From positions 24,421,766-24,485,765 of the forward strand of contig CM041533.1 of assembly GCA_023238725.1 (NCBI GenBank): a stretch of DNA of 64,000 nucleotides. Direction: 5' to 3'. Origin of the DNA: Scortum barcoo. Its lineage: Eukaryota > Chordata > Actinopteri > Centrarchiformes > Terapontidae. The notes below the pieces were generated by a model. The model did not search any database. It saw only the letters and a program-made list of their open reading frames with translations, and was not told where the DNA came from. The translations under genes were made by a program, and so were the position numbers. Positions within the stretch are counted from its first letter, which is position 1, and every line of letters starts with the position of its first letter. Below, piece after piece: positions 1 through 14,100 of the stretch.

Positions 1-1766
1 GTTAATGCCACCTCGACAACATAGCTCCTAGGATCATTCAGGGCACACAAACCCCTCCACCACAGTAAGGTGGCGGTTCAAGGAGGGGCCTAGCTAGCTA
101 TTCCATTTTAAATTACATTCAACCTTTAAGATTACAGTATTTAGTGTTTCAGAGCACACAGAGTGATTTAATAGTGATTAATATGATTGTTTTTTTTATC
201 AAATGTAACTGTGTTCAATTACTATTTTGTCACTGATTAACGAAGTGACAACACTGTATTGATCCACTGCATCAACATACATGTATATATACTAATACAT
301 AATCTTAGTGTTACACTTCAGTGTAACAGTAGACGACAGTAGAGGGAATGTCATTTTAAAGTATTAAAATGTATTTCTTTAACATTAAACATTGTTAACT
401 AAATAAGGCAGCAAAGTTTGAAAAATAACACCCTTAGGCATTACTTTTTAAGGGTTTATCACTTAAACCTCAACTAAACTGCCTCATCAGGATTGATCAG
501 TATTGGTGTGGTTTGATCAGATTTGATCAGAGTTGATTGACTGTGGGCTGACTGAAAGTTGTGTGTTCATGTAAAACCCAGTGACGATCCAGGCCTCTGA
601 ATCGCCGCCCACAACTCAGATATGTGAATTGATTCAAATAAGTCACTGACGTCTATTTAGACAAACAGTTGACCAATCAGAGCTTTGCAGGCAGGACTAA
701 GAATGCTGACATCATCTTCTGCATTAGCTCGCTGTCTACAATGCTGCAACCGTGGGGTGGTGGCAGAAAAATGCAGTTAAGCAATGAGGTGTTTGATGTC
801 GATGCCAATGTGCCTGCAGGACGGATATGTCATAAGTTTAACGTTGCTGCCGATTGGTTAGGATGAAACAAAACAAAATACACCAGCTCTCAATAAGAAC
901 GTGCCTTTAATGAAAATGTTGGGCTGAATGGATGAAGAGAGACTAAATGGCTATTCAGTCAATCACTCATTGCTCGTAGTGCAAAGTTAATCAAGAAGGT
1001 GCTAAGTTTTCAGGGCCTTTAAAACTACATATAGCTAATCATTAGATGATTCTACACATGAACTATGTATTGGTTAGGTGCTTTCCAAACTAAATAATAC
1101 CAGCACTACATGATGACATTGTCAGGGCTAAGAAGTTCATAAATATTTCCAATAGAGATGTGTTTTTTGATGTGCCGTTGGTTCCTTCCCATCAAGTATT
1201 TCATCACAAAAATGTGTCATTGCATCGTCTTTTCACCTGTCACTCTGATTGCGTGAGTTATCCTGCATTCAACTTAATATTCACGCAGATGTACATGTTA
1301 TACAAATACGTTAGCTTTAATTATGTGACAACTGACAACTTTTGACATCTAAAACAGGGATTTACATTATATTTGTAAATATTTCCTGTGACAAAAAGTA
1401 CAGCACAAATTGAGAAGAGAGTGGGATTGCTGCATCTCTGTCTGCAGGGTCGTCTGCTTGTGCATGCTGCTGTTTGTCTCTAGCTAACTACGTGTGGGCC
1501 ATTAATCTCACCCGCAATATGTCCCCTCACCTGCTCTCAGTGAAAATAAACTTCACATATGGGGTGCTAACAAAGGCTTTAGTTGCTTCTTATACTGTAC
1601 ATTGGTCTGTTGGTGTGTGTGTGTGTTCAGGAGATAGCTTTGTGTGTGGATCAGCTCCTTAAACTCGAAGGGCTAATTCATCTTTCTCACGCCTCGTTAG
1701 GGAATGCTGGGAGTCTGATTAAAGATTGAATATTTCATGGCGGGCTTGGTATATCGCCGGCCACCT

Positions 1767-1814
<48 letters not shown>

Positions 1815-4037
1815 CATCTTCTATTATCTTCCTTGCTTTCTCATTTTTCCTCTCTCCGTCCCCATCTCGTTCTATTACTCTATTTCTTGTCTCTCTATCA
1901 CATTATCTCTCCTTTATTTTCCTTCTTCTTCTGTCTCAGCCTGTCTCTGTCTCACTGTCTCTCACATTCTCACACACACACACACACACACATTTTCTGT
2001 GTCTGCTTACTCACTGCTTGTTTCACTGCCTGTGTGTGCATATGCTGTCTTGCCAACTAACAGGAAGTGCTGAAACTTGTGCTGCTAGAAAGTCGAACAT
2101 GAATTATGTGTATTGATTTTACAGATGTGACACAAATCCTACAACAGTTAATAAAGCGCAGTGATTTAACACAGTTTCTTATTTACTGTAAGAACACCAA
2201 CACGCTAATGCCACCAATATGTTTAAAAGGTGTAAATACAGCCAGTCAAGTTACCCCTTCAGAGTATAACTTCATTTTTACGTCTTCAGTGCTTCCTCTC
2301 ATACATACTGAGGCAACAGGTGCTGCTTATCCTGATCCATCCTCAGTACATGTATTAAACAATCTGTGTGGATGAGAGAACAGTCAGTATATCATCACCT
2401 AGTTTGTGCTAACGTAATTGTAATTGGTTTGAAAATACATTCTTCTAAAGCAAAATATCAGCTGACATGAAAAAGGCCTAAAGGTGAGTGCCTCTTCATG
2501 AACTGATCTGGAGGCCATTGTCAGTATTTCAACATTACAGCACAGATCTGAGCAGACCTGGTGTTTGTCTCAGGAAAGGACCAAAGCAAGACCATTTAAG
2601 ATTCAAGTTCTCCAGCATCAGCTACCACTACTCCTCCTTTGGTTAAGTTAAAAATGAAGTGGTTGCTTTACTATCTAGTCTGAGAGCAGCAAAATGGCAA
2701 TGTGTTTTATTGAAAATGGATGAATTGTCTCTTTTCATATAAGAATTTGATGTAACAAACATAATTCAAACACTCACACAGAGAATCCTGCTTTCAATTG
2801 GAGAACAAAGGACAAAGAAACAGTCTCCCCTTGTTGTTATTTTTGTCAGTACAGTGTGTCTCACAGCAGCAGCACACTGTGGATTAATCAAATTCTGTTC
2901 TGTTTGAAAGCTCCCCTAGTAGACACATTTTCCAGCAGTGTGAGTTTCCTCTCATTATTTAGATTCTTCACACTAAAAGATTGTAATGAGAGATAATCTG
3001 CAGCCCTGTCACCTTGGAAGGGAAACGCTTCAGAGGGATCAATTATGCCAAATTGGCTAAGGTTAATTGAATTGAAACCATTAAAAGGTGGTATCCAAAA
3101 TAAAGGAAATGTGTGAAAGTAAGAAGTACATTAAGTGGTCTAAAAGTGTATTCAAGTGCTTTCATTTTAGTTTATTATTTTAGTTTGTCATATTTACTGC
3201 ACTGTACAGGCAAACAAAGCTTTGAATGTTAGCTAAAATCATCCCATGTAGATGCAGGTTACGCTCTGGTGCTGCTGTTGGTCTGCTATGGATCTCAGGG
3301 CTGTACAGGCTGTAGGTTTCTTTGACGGTTTGTTCCACTGCAGTTGTTGTATCAGTGTGTCAGTATTAATATTAACATCTATGTTGAAGCTGAGGTAACA
3401 GGCATCACCAATAAAGAACTAAATGGACATTTGTCTGACATATATAGTGTCTCTGTTGATTCAGTTCAGACATCACTGGTGTTCCCCAGTCCTAGTACCA
3501 ATCTAATTTAAGGCCAATTGAGTATTTACGTTTAACACAGTCAATGTCTGAACTGTATTATTCACTGTTGACTTGTGTGATCAGATGTAATATCATACTC
3601 CAGCTGTAACACCACAGTCTGTACTTTTACTTACAGTCCCAGATTTGGGCAGATGAGATTTGGGGTTTTGGGACCAAAACGGTGAAGACTGTTATTAAGG
3701 AGCTGGGAAAACAAATGTGAGTGGAGTTTTGGCAGCTTGGTGCCATTTCTCACTGACACCGAGGGCACAAGCATCTCCTAGCCATCTTTAATAGCCTGAC
3801 ATTTAAAGGGCATTACATTCAGACTCTCTCCCCTCTGTCACACAGACAGACATGCACACAGACACAGACAGTAGCACATATTCATATGGATTAACACACT
3901 TGTGAGAAACCACTGAACAATTCAAGTTCTGCGTATCTTGCAGACGGGTGTAGGATGTTTTAAAGCTGTGCTGCATAGTTAGCTTTCTGTTGGACTTACT
4001 GATGAGGTGTATGTACATGTGTATGTGTGTGTTGCAG
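1..4037 (+). other. ctnnd2: ctnnd2 intron (5' part of window)
   Basis: No exon of ctnnd2 or any other gene was found here. The next exon at 4038 begins by completing an AG|G arginine codon, so coding exons lie upstream outside the window. The open frames present are short and of low complexity. The stretch holds CT and CA microsatellites near 1.77-1.99 kb. A 2940-3070 segment has the look of conserved non-coding sequence, but this is inference only. Confidence 0.7.
1768..1992. repeat. CT and CA microsatellites
   Basis: A 39-bp (CT)n run at 1768-1806 is followed by a pyrimidine-rich stretch and a 22-bp (CA)n run at 1971-1992. The leucine/serine-rich open frames over it are by-products of the repeat. 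Confidence 0.9.
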
Positions 4038-7000
4038 GAATGTGAGTTCTGCGGGCGAGGAGGCCCGGAGGAGGATGAGGGAATGTGAAGGCCTGACAGA
4101 CGCTCTGCTCTACGTCATCCAGACCGCTCTGGGGAGCAGTGAGATTGACAGCAAGGTAACTCTCACACACATACAAACCAACTGCCATTCACACACACTC
4201 CCATGGCCTCTAGCTCATGCACACACAAAACCACCTGAATAAAAACCTGCGCACATGCACACAATAATAGACAGTGCTGTTTATGTATGTGTGTGTGTAT
4301 GTGTTAGTGTGCTAGTTTGTGTGTATATCACTGTCTAAGAACTCAAATATTAGTGGTTATTACTGCTCTGTAAACATGTGTTTCATTGTGATTATTATGC
4401 AAAAATATTTATAATTGACATACATTTACATGGGTTATATGTAAATGTATTGCATGTGTGTCTTTGCTGGACATATGTATGTGCCACATATGCATATTCA
4501 TTTGTTTAAGTTGTTTCCCTGTGGTGTGTGTGTTAATGTCCAAGGCTTGCAGACCACCAACTACACACTGTAAATAATGACATCTTGGCAAGTTGTTTTG
4601 TTTTCAGACCAACAGTATCAAGCTTTTTTCGGAATGCATATTTGTGGTCCAATTTTATTTTTGCTCTCAAAAATACCTCTAAAATATCATTAATAAACCA
4701 ACATCTCACATCTATAAGTACAGGTATAAAATATAAAGTATAAAATCCCGAAATTGATGAGCTTGTCACTTTTTACAGTGCATCATTTATTATCCAACCC
4801 AGATGGCCAGTGACACAGAAACATCACTAGTGAGAACGTGTATGTCTGTGCTTTTATGTGAGGCTGTGAGCAACATGTATATCTGTCTGTCTGTATATCT
4901 GAGTGCCCGTACATGCATATGTGCTACATGCACAGATGTGTGTTTGATGTGTAAAGAGTATCAAGCTGTGTTGTCAGTTTGCATGAGAGTGTGTGTGTCA
5001 GTGTGTAGAGTGGAGATGTGAAGTTTTTAATCCTTAGAAATCCTTCACAAGATCAAAGTCTGAGACCGTTGACTGCATAGCCACTCACAACAATAGGATT
5101 AGTGTGTGTGTGTGTGTGCGTGCATGTCATCCTGCATTATGCACACAGCAGTGTGTGTGTCTATGTTTTTGTATCATATATTATACAGTTTGCACTGCAC
5201 AGTATGTTTATATACTGTGTGTGTGTGTATTTGAAAGTGCGTGTGCCTGGGTGAATGTGTCTACTGTCAGTTTTTAAGTGTGTGTGTTTGCTTGATTGCC
5301 ATCTGTCTCTCCTTCATATCTTATCTCTCTTTCTCTCCACACTTCTTTCCCATCTCTCTCCTTCGTTTTTTCTGTCTTCCCATCAGACCGTAGAGAACTG
5401 TGTGTGCATCCTGAGGAACCTGTCGTACCGCCTGGCTGCAGAGACGTCTCACAGCCAGCAGGGGGGGTCTGAGGAGCTGGACGGTCTGTTATGCGACACC
5501 GGCGGGAAGGACGCAGAGAGTTCTGGATGCTGGGGCAAGAAGAAGAAGAAAAAGAAGGGGCATGACCAGGTGGGTCATTTTTTACCTCTTCTCTGTCTTT
5601 ATTTTTTGCTCTTACTTTTTTACTTTGATTTCCTCGTGTGAGGTAGTAATGATTGGTCGCCTCAGCTGAAGATTCAGAGGGTTTCTTGTTTGGATGGGGA
5701 GTTCTCAAAATGCTGCAGACCCTACAAAAAGAAGGTTTCTGGTTTTTCAGACATGCAGTGAGAAGTGAGAGCTGCTAAATTTTGAAACTGGCCCAAGCCA
5801 GTTTTGTTGCACACACAAAGGCACAGAGAGTGAGCTCTTGTTCGCTAGTTACACCTAGCTTCTGTCTTACCTGTTTTTTTTAAGTGGTCAATTCGGAAAA
5901 ATAAAACAAGATAAAAGATTTACTACATGTTCAAACTAAATGCACCATAACCCTATTTACACACACTCAGACTCAGACACTGAAGAAGCGACAGGATGCC
6001 AGTGAACCTCACCTTGGTTCACAACGAATCAGGCTCCCCAGTTCTCATGATATCATATAAGCAGTACTTGGACAAGGAAACGACGATTGGAAAAGCTCTC
6101 TTGAAATGAATCACTTCATTGTACGGCAGTAATATCACAGCGGTAGAACATAACTGCCCAATCAAAGCTGAGCATGTAAATTAGTCTTGATGCTTTACAG
6201 GCCCACAAGGACTCATTCAGGGGTCATGAGAGACGAGAGAGCCTGCTACTTTTGCGTCGCTGTGTGTGAACAGTACTTTAAGATGCATCAGCAAGGAATG
6301 TGGCAGCTAGATGCAGAGGCGGCAGATGGACACACTCTCTGTGGAGCACAAGAAACTGTTGCTCGTGTACAGTGTTAGTTTATTGTCAACGCAGGAGTCT
6401 AATTATCGTGGTAATCAGTCATTGTCGCTAATATGACACCTATAGCACCTTAACCATGAAGTGAGCAATTGTGCCAAGCAGACATGATGAATCAGTTTTT
6501 GTAAGTGAATCCTGGTGGTGTCCAGGTGGTTTTTAAATTGCTTTGATTGTTGACTTTTCTCACAGTCATCTTCTCACTGTGCCTGTTAACACCCCCCCCC
6601 CTTACTTGTCTTCTAATTTTACAACAATATAGTATCTTATAGGATTTTAATGACCACATTAAAATCTACATTTACACATGGCTGAAAATTTGCCTTTCTT
6701 TGTTTAGTGCTGTGAATTTATTCGTTGGTATTCCCTGTGAGATGTCCACACCAGGATAATTGAAATACAATTATCCTTGAAATTGAAGAACAATAAGGGA
6801 TAATAACACATAATAGTGCAGATGATAGGTTGAGTCTTCTTAAAAAGCATCTAGTGAAAATATATTATCTGTCCTGTCAGAGCAGGTGTCACTGTGTCCA
6901 GTAAGGATTCAGTATCTCATTTTGTAATGCAGCTCTTTGTTGTTCCTAGTTCAGAAACATTTGCCTAGTTCATCCTTAGGTCACATTTTCTCTAGTCTCA

Positions 7001-10000
7001 GATGAATATTTATGAACGCACTACAGCTTTCTTTGATATTCATGATGTTTGAGCCCAAGTTGTTTTCCACGTCAACTACTGATGTTCACCCACCACCTGG
7101 ATGTAGGGTCACGTCTGCAGAGTGAGGTGACTCACAGCTGCATGTATCAAGAAGATGATCAAGCGATAGTATGCATCTTAGTTTGATGTTAGCTGTTCTA
7201 TGCAACATTGACACACGCTACAAGGTTTTCACGCAGCAGGATTGGGAGATTATGGCTTTACCTACAGATTAAGCTGTGTTTGACTTTCTGCACACTGACT
7301 ACCTGTGCTCAGAATCAAAAATAGCAATCCGATTAAGTATTTTTCTCTGGATTTCCTGTGTCTGTCCATCTGTTGCCAACAGGAAGAGTTTCATCCTCTG
7401 GTTAGTTAAAAAATTAGTGCTCTTTTAGTTGTGAAATTGGCAAAAAACGGCTGCCTTGGAGTAGGCTCTAACCTCTTGTCATGCTAATAAGCAATCAGCA
7501 TCACATTCTGGTTGAGTGGAAGACGTCTTTTACAACTTCTAGTGAAGCTGTGGGGATTGAAAACCCAACACTTCCGGTGGATCAGGGTGGGTGAATTGCT
7601 CATTAGCCCTGCCTGCATTTTCCCCTTTCATTTCTAGAAAAGACAGAGAAAGGGGATTTTAAAGAAATGGTAGTGATGAGCCAGACCTTTAACTTCCATT
7701 TGTCAAGTGAGCCCTCAGCGAACTTTTTGTGTATCCAGGCAGAACCAGGGAGCTGAGGGATCTTAAAACTAACCCTGGGATCAGATTGTAAAGGGACAAA
7801 TCACCCTCTCCATAATAATAATATGTAGCCCCCCCCCCTCTCCCCTTTATCTGTCTGTCTCCACTCCAGTGCAGCTGTGGGTGATTACCATGAAGTAGCG
7901 ATTGGGGAGCTTGTTGGAGAGGGCAAAACTCTATCAACTGTGGGGTAATTAGAGGAGAGAATGAGGAGAGGAGGAAAGGATATGTCAGTGGAGATATAAA
8001 AGGACAGTAAGGGAAGTTGGGGTGAAGGAGGGAGGCTCGAAAATACAAAAGGAGGAGAGAGGGGGGAAAGAGGAAGTAGTGGGATCATGAGGTCAGCGGC
8101 AAACAGGGAAGCAAATGAAGACAACAAGAATTTGTTTTTTCAGTGCGTTCAGTGTGTTGGCAAGTCTACATAGCCTTAATAGATCAGTCACATAAGATTA
8201 CGGCATTGCAAATGGAAGATGATTTTTTTTTCTATACAGAAGAAACATGTAGACATGTGGATATTACATAATGTCAACAAGCGAAAAGGATACAGAACAT
8301 CCCAGTTTTATTAATATATACAGAACACCTACAAATCTGAATCAGATGAAGAACCAACTGTGCAGGCCAAAGTACACTTAAGCATACAAGGACTTTTTGT
8401 CCAGTTTGCTGCAGCTCTCAGTAGACCTACATACAGTTCAGACTGAAATGTACATAAACAGATCCTGTACAGCAATGCTTAACCAAGAAAAGCATAACAT
8501 AACTATCACACAGTGTAGCTGTTAGTACACTACAGTACAAACTGTCCTCTGGTGTGGATGGTGAGGTAAGTTACCTTGTGGAAATATGGTAGGAGGCTTA
8601 TGTGAGTCTGTTGACCACTAACTCCAGGCCTTAGTCAAACCTTTCAGCTTTACGTGGCACATATGCACAGTTGTAACAGTGGCAGATTCACAACTCAAAA
8701 CAGAGGGAGTAGCAGTAACACAACTTCTTGTTTCTAAAAAACAAAAGCAACAAAGCAAAATGTAAATAAAATTGTAATTTCTTTCTGCTTAGCTTGCATC
8801 CTTAGACAGAGGATAAATTTGTGCTTCACTGTTTGAGTTAGTTTTATTTTCGAACAGCATGTTTCACTTTTATCATGCATGAGAACAAGGTCATAGGATG
8901 GAGACTAAAAAAAGGATATTTTTTTAACCAATATATGACTTGTACAGTATATAGATATATAAAATTATTCAGAATCATATGTAAAATAATAAATGTATGT
9001 TCTAATCAGTAATCAATGTTCCACCACTATGCATTGTATGAGACCAGAGCATAGTACAAAATAAAACCTCAATAACTTAATTTCATTCATTTGGAGTACA
9101 AAAATGCAAACAGATAACATGCTATGAATGTATAATGCCAATGTGGTTCCATTAAAGCTCAATAGACAATACAATGTTGTTATTGTTATTGTCCAGCCCA
9201 AGTCTGCAGTCCTGGATGAGCAGCAGGTTGGCACCAGTCTGTTATATTTGTATTTAAATGTGCAGTGTTCCCTGGATTACCAAAAATAAGTGGGTGCATG
9301 CAACAACAAATCCAATTTGCACTCCAGGGCAACTAATGGTTATCTTTTGGTGCAAACTTCATTTCTTTTTTTCATAATGCACCTACTCATCAACACAACA
9401 CTCATCATGTTAGTGAAATGGCAGTACCACTATAGTGTGTGAATTGCAATTGAATTGCAGTGTCTCTCAGAAATCTAAACGCTTTCACGATTATTGTAAA
9501 TGTACAGTATGTGTGTGTATTTTTGAAGACACATCCTCAATGCAGGAGGAAACGTCAGATTTCAATTACAGAGGAGAAGGAAAAACAGTGCATAAATAGA
9601 TGAACAGTGCTGTATTTATACACCGTTTATGAATAGTAAATCTCTCTCCTTTCCCTGTTCTTGCCTGAGGGGACCATGCTGGCACCCTACCACTGTCAAA
9701 CCTCTTTCAAAATGGAACAGAATTCAAAATGCTTTTCTATTCTGAATTATGTGTCATCTTCCGCAGTGGGACGGTGTCGGCCCATTTCCAGACTTGGCAG
9801 AGCCCCCGAAAGGCATCCAGATGTTATGGCACCCCACCATCGTCAAGCCCTACCTCACACTGCTGTCTGAGTGCTCCAACCCAGACACCCTGGAGGGAGC
9901 AGCTGGGGCTCTGCAGAACCTAGCTGCTGGCAGCTGGAAGGTAAGGACTCAGTACTGTACCTATATCGCAGTGATCCTGAGGGGCATCTCCACAAGTGTA

Positions 10001-11098
10001 TTGAAATTCCAGAGGGTGTCAAAAAGTGAGAAATCTCAGCACACGGCATATTAACAACCTTAACAGCCCGTTGTTATCCGGCCGTGTTATGCTTTGGGAT
10101 AACTGGCCCTTTAAAACACCAGCCATCTCCATCAAACACCATCTTTGACAAGAAATAACATGAATATTGAATAACAGAAGACAGTTAGCCAGAATATGGC
10201 ATGGTAATACCAGTCAAATGTAACAGTAAGAGTATACAAGAAATAAGGAAAAAATGAAAGTCCATAACAACAGATCTCTGACAGTTTTACCTGCCCACCC
10301 CTCCTTCTGTCCTGCCCAGTGGTCGGTGTATATCCGGGCTGCAGTGCGTAAGGAGAAGGGCCTCCCTATCCTGGTGGAGTTACTGAGGATAGACAATGAC
10401 CGGGTGGTTTGTGCGGTGGCCACTGCACTGAGGAACATGGCTCTGGACATCAGAAACAAGGAGCTCATTGGTGAGTCGTTAATTCACAACAAACAAAGAT
10501 GCATACAAAGACTGGAGTTGTACAAAGGGGACACACACAGTTTGGGAAAAAGGTGGCATGAAAAATTGTCTGCCTGGTGGTTGAATGCAACCGACTTTAT
10601 TCAATAATATGTCTTTTTTTTTTTTTTTAAACAAGTGGAGTAATGTGCTTAATGTTGCCTTAATTGAACATAATGGCACTTGCACAAGTGTAGTTATCTT
10701 AAAACACTTACAGACTTAGTCACTTGCTTTGGTACTGAATTTGAAACTTGTTTAAGTAGACGTGTTGAGCCGTAATTTTTCAGAAGAAGCTGTTAAAATG
10801 TAATTTGTGTCAAGGGTTATTGCTGTTAGGAATGGCTGACAGGCAGCGGGTTTGCAGATATATCTTTAATAAAAAAACAGATAAATGTCTTTATAACATA
10901 TCTATATTTATGCAGATATTCAGATCCTTCCTTCTTCTTTAAGCCAATAGTAGACTGATCGCTTGATGCTTGATTTTTGTTTGGAGACCGAGTGATGTCT
11001 GTAATAAACTCTTTTCTGCTGGTCCCCATAGCAACAGCCTCATGCCTCCCTCCACTTACTCTTTCTGATGCTTGAGGCTCTAAGCTAAGCTGCATCCT

Positions 11099-11151
<53 letters not shown>

Positions 11152-14100
11152 ATGTGTGCACACGCGCTGTCTGTGTATGTCAGTGAGACCATTCATATGT
11201 ACAGTGTATGTACGTTGTGATGTCAATCGCTGCCGTGTGCCCTGCATATGTATTTAAATAGGGCAGGACAATATGTCCTCACTTGTGTTAACATGATGAA
11301 ATTGCATTAGAGACACAACATGTTGGTTAACTGTGTCCTCAGAGCAGTAGATATTAATAATGTATGCACAGGGAGGTCTTATGTGAGCCAACTTTTGTTT
11401 TATTGTTGCAATGTGACAAATTTGATTGAGAGTTCTGCTTGCACCGTTTTTATGTTTTTAATAGTGAGAATATTGCCAATACCGTGAATATGTGGCAATA
11501 TTGAAATTAATCTGTTTATATGTTCAATTATGTTTGATAACTTACTGTAATAAGCCAGTTTAGATATGTGAATTACTTTGATTATCTGGAGAGAACTGTG
11601 TGTTTTAAAGCTAATAATCAGAATAATCTGGAGTATATGTGCTCCATGCACCAGCAGGACTTTTAGAGCAGAGCAACCCTTAAAGTGTGGATGTGAACTG
11701 TCAGTAGGTCATGATGTGCTCCCACCCCGCCACCCCAGGGTGATGACCCAATCAGAATGAGGGCAGAGTGGACAAGATTGCCTGACAGCAGTACTGGGGT
11801 GTCGTGGGAAATGTAGTCAGTCAGTGTTAGATTTTGTGGCCAAGTCATAATCATTGTCTCACTGCCATCCAGCCAGGCTGTATTTCCTTAGTCACAGCTG
11901 GGACTTTTTAGCTTTTGTGGTTTTGTAAGGTAAGAAGACCACGGTTGCCTTAATCTGACTGTGGTGTAAATTATCTCAAATGTTCAGGATAATTCATCCA
12001 CCTTTGTTGGCATTCATGTTCGATTAAAAGTCATACACTACAAATACATACCATTCCTATCACCACCTCTAACCTGTATTATTCCACTCCTACCCACCTT
12101 GTGTGGGCACTCTTACCCACCGTACCCACAGGTAAATATGCCATGAGGGACCTAGTGCACCGTTTGCCCGGAGGCAGCAACAACAACAACAGCAGCAGCG
12201 GTGGAGGAGGGGGCGGCAACCCCAGCAGCCTGGTGGGGAAGACCATGTCGGACGACACCATCACAGCTATCTGCTGCGCTCTGCACGAGGTCATCACTAA
12301 GAACATGGAGAACACCAAGGCCCTGAGGGACGCCGGCGGGATTGAGAAGCTCATCGGCATTGCCCGCAGCAAAGGAGACAAGTAAGCCGAATGGGAAGAT
12401 GTCAAGTGGAAGAGAGAGTAGAGACAGAAGAAGGAGAATAGAAGGGTGAAAAAATAGGTTGTGGGTCAAAGTACCGTGATGGCATGGTGTTCTTAGCCAG
12501 CATTCACCGTGTTTATAGTTTGATAGAAGCTGCAACAGCAGTAGAAACTGTTTAACTGATATTAGAAAGAACACAGAAGAAGAAGTCTGAGGGGAAATGT
12601 TAAATGTGACTAAAGATTAGAGTTACAATTGAAAGCAGAATACTGCCTCCTACTTCATTCAGATTCTGTCCAGAATCCAAAACTAAATGTATTCAAATGG
12701 CAACAGTGAGAATTTGAAGCTCTGTAGTTGATATTTCTAAGCGTAAGTCTGTGTTGTGAAAATCAAAAACATGAACAAACTAAACACACAGGAGTGAGAC
12801 AGACTCCTGAACCAGAGTCACCACACCTCTGAATGTACAGCTGCACTATAAATAATCCGTATTTAACTGTCTCAATATTTCTGAATGTTGATTGTAGAAA
12901 GCACACATATTAATGCTGATCAGGCAGCCTGCTGTTCTATAAGAGGGATATATTCAGTTATTTGCTCATTAGCACATAGCTAGCAGGTGGTACAGGGTGA
13001 TGCACGGTGTATGGGGGTGTGGAGAAAGATGTTTAAGCATTAATATAAGAAGGGTTGCAAACACAGATATTTAACTGCACTCAAGGTAATATCAGTCAAA
13101 CCTGTTGGTTTACTCATTTTAAGAATGGTGTTGATCTGTTTTTGCAAATGAAGTCTTGAAGAGGATGATTAGTGGAGTAGTTCTAGAGGGGGATGTAGAC
13201 ACATTCATCAGTCCAGTGGACAAGTAGCTGGAATAATAACATTGCTGCGGTGGAGATAAGGTGAGGAGTGGAAAGATCATGCAGTAGTGACACGTTGCAG
13301 GAGGAGGGTGAAAGTAAAGGTTAACAGAGGCTGTCTGCCAGAGACAGAGCTATGAGTCAGCCGTCAAAACAGTCAACACAGAATAAAGTCCAGGAGAAAG
13401 TTTGGCCAGTCTGTTTACCTGTACACCTACAATCCTTTTGGCACTTTCGCCTGTTAACAGCAGTACAGACAGGAAACCTGGCATGTGTCCTTGACCACCA
13501 GCAGTTCAAGCTAAGCTATGTTTTCAGCGTGCTGCCAGTGCCTGAATATTGTCCCTTGCCTATATATGTCTACATGTTGCACATATCTTCTGTCTTACTT
13601 GGCTAGAAAACAGTAACAATTTGGTTTATATCTTTGAAGGTTGATTATTTTATCCAAAACAAACAATTTTACTGAGCCTACACAAAACCCAAAAATAAGT
13701 TACAAAACTTTAGGATTTAGGATGTTTTCGCCATCATGATCATTACTGCCTCATTTAATTATGTGGAATAACTAATGTACATGGATACTTTTGTTTTAGC
13801 TTTACTTCAGGCTAGCTTTGTAGTTGGCTGCTTGCTCTTTTTTTAGTCAGATTCGGGTTTTAACTCAATTTTGACCGAATTTGTAGTAGCTTTTGTTTTG
13901 GAGGACAAATGGCAAACATAGCTGTTACATTTACATCCAATAATCACTAGGCTTATGCCAGTCTCCTTTATTATCAAGTATAAATCAGTACACATTTTCA
14001 GAAATACTGAAGGTACAAAGCACATATTAAAAATGTCATTTCTTTAAGAAAACATGTCTTTTTTTTATTATTATTTTCAAGCTCCCTGCTTAGCATCACT

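Noticed and set aside
1726..2073. Ser/Leu-rich + strand open frames
   Set aside because: Translation of CT and CA microsatellites.
5274..5708. 144-codon minus-strand open frame
   Set aside because: Antisense to the ctnnd2 exon 5387-5569 and flanking pyrimidine tracts.
10060..10120. Inverted repeat GTTATCC ... GGATAAC in a ctnnd2 intron
   Set aside because: Only seven base pairs with a 17-base loop; not distinguishable from chance.
12079..12574. Minus-strand leucine/proline-rich open frames
   Set aside because: Shadows of the ctnnd2 Asn/Ser/Gly-rich exon and its flanks.
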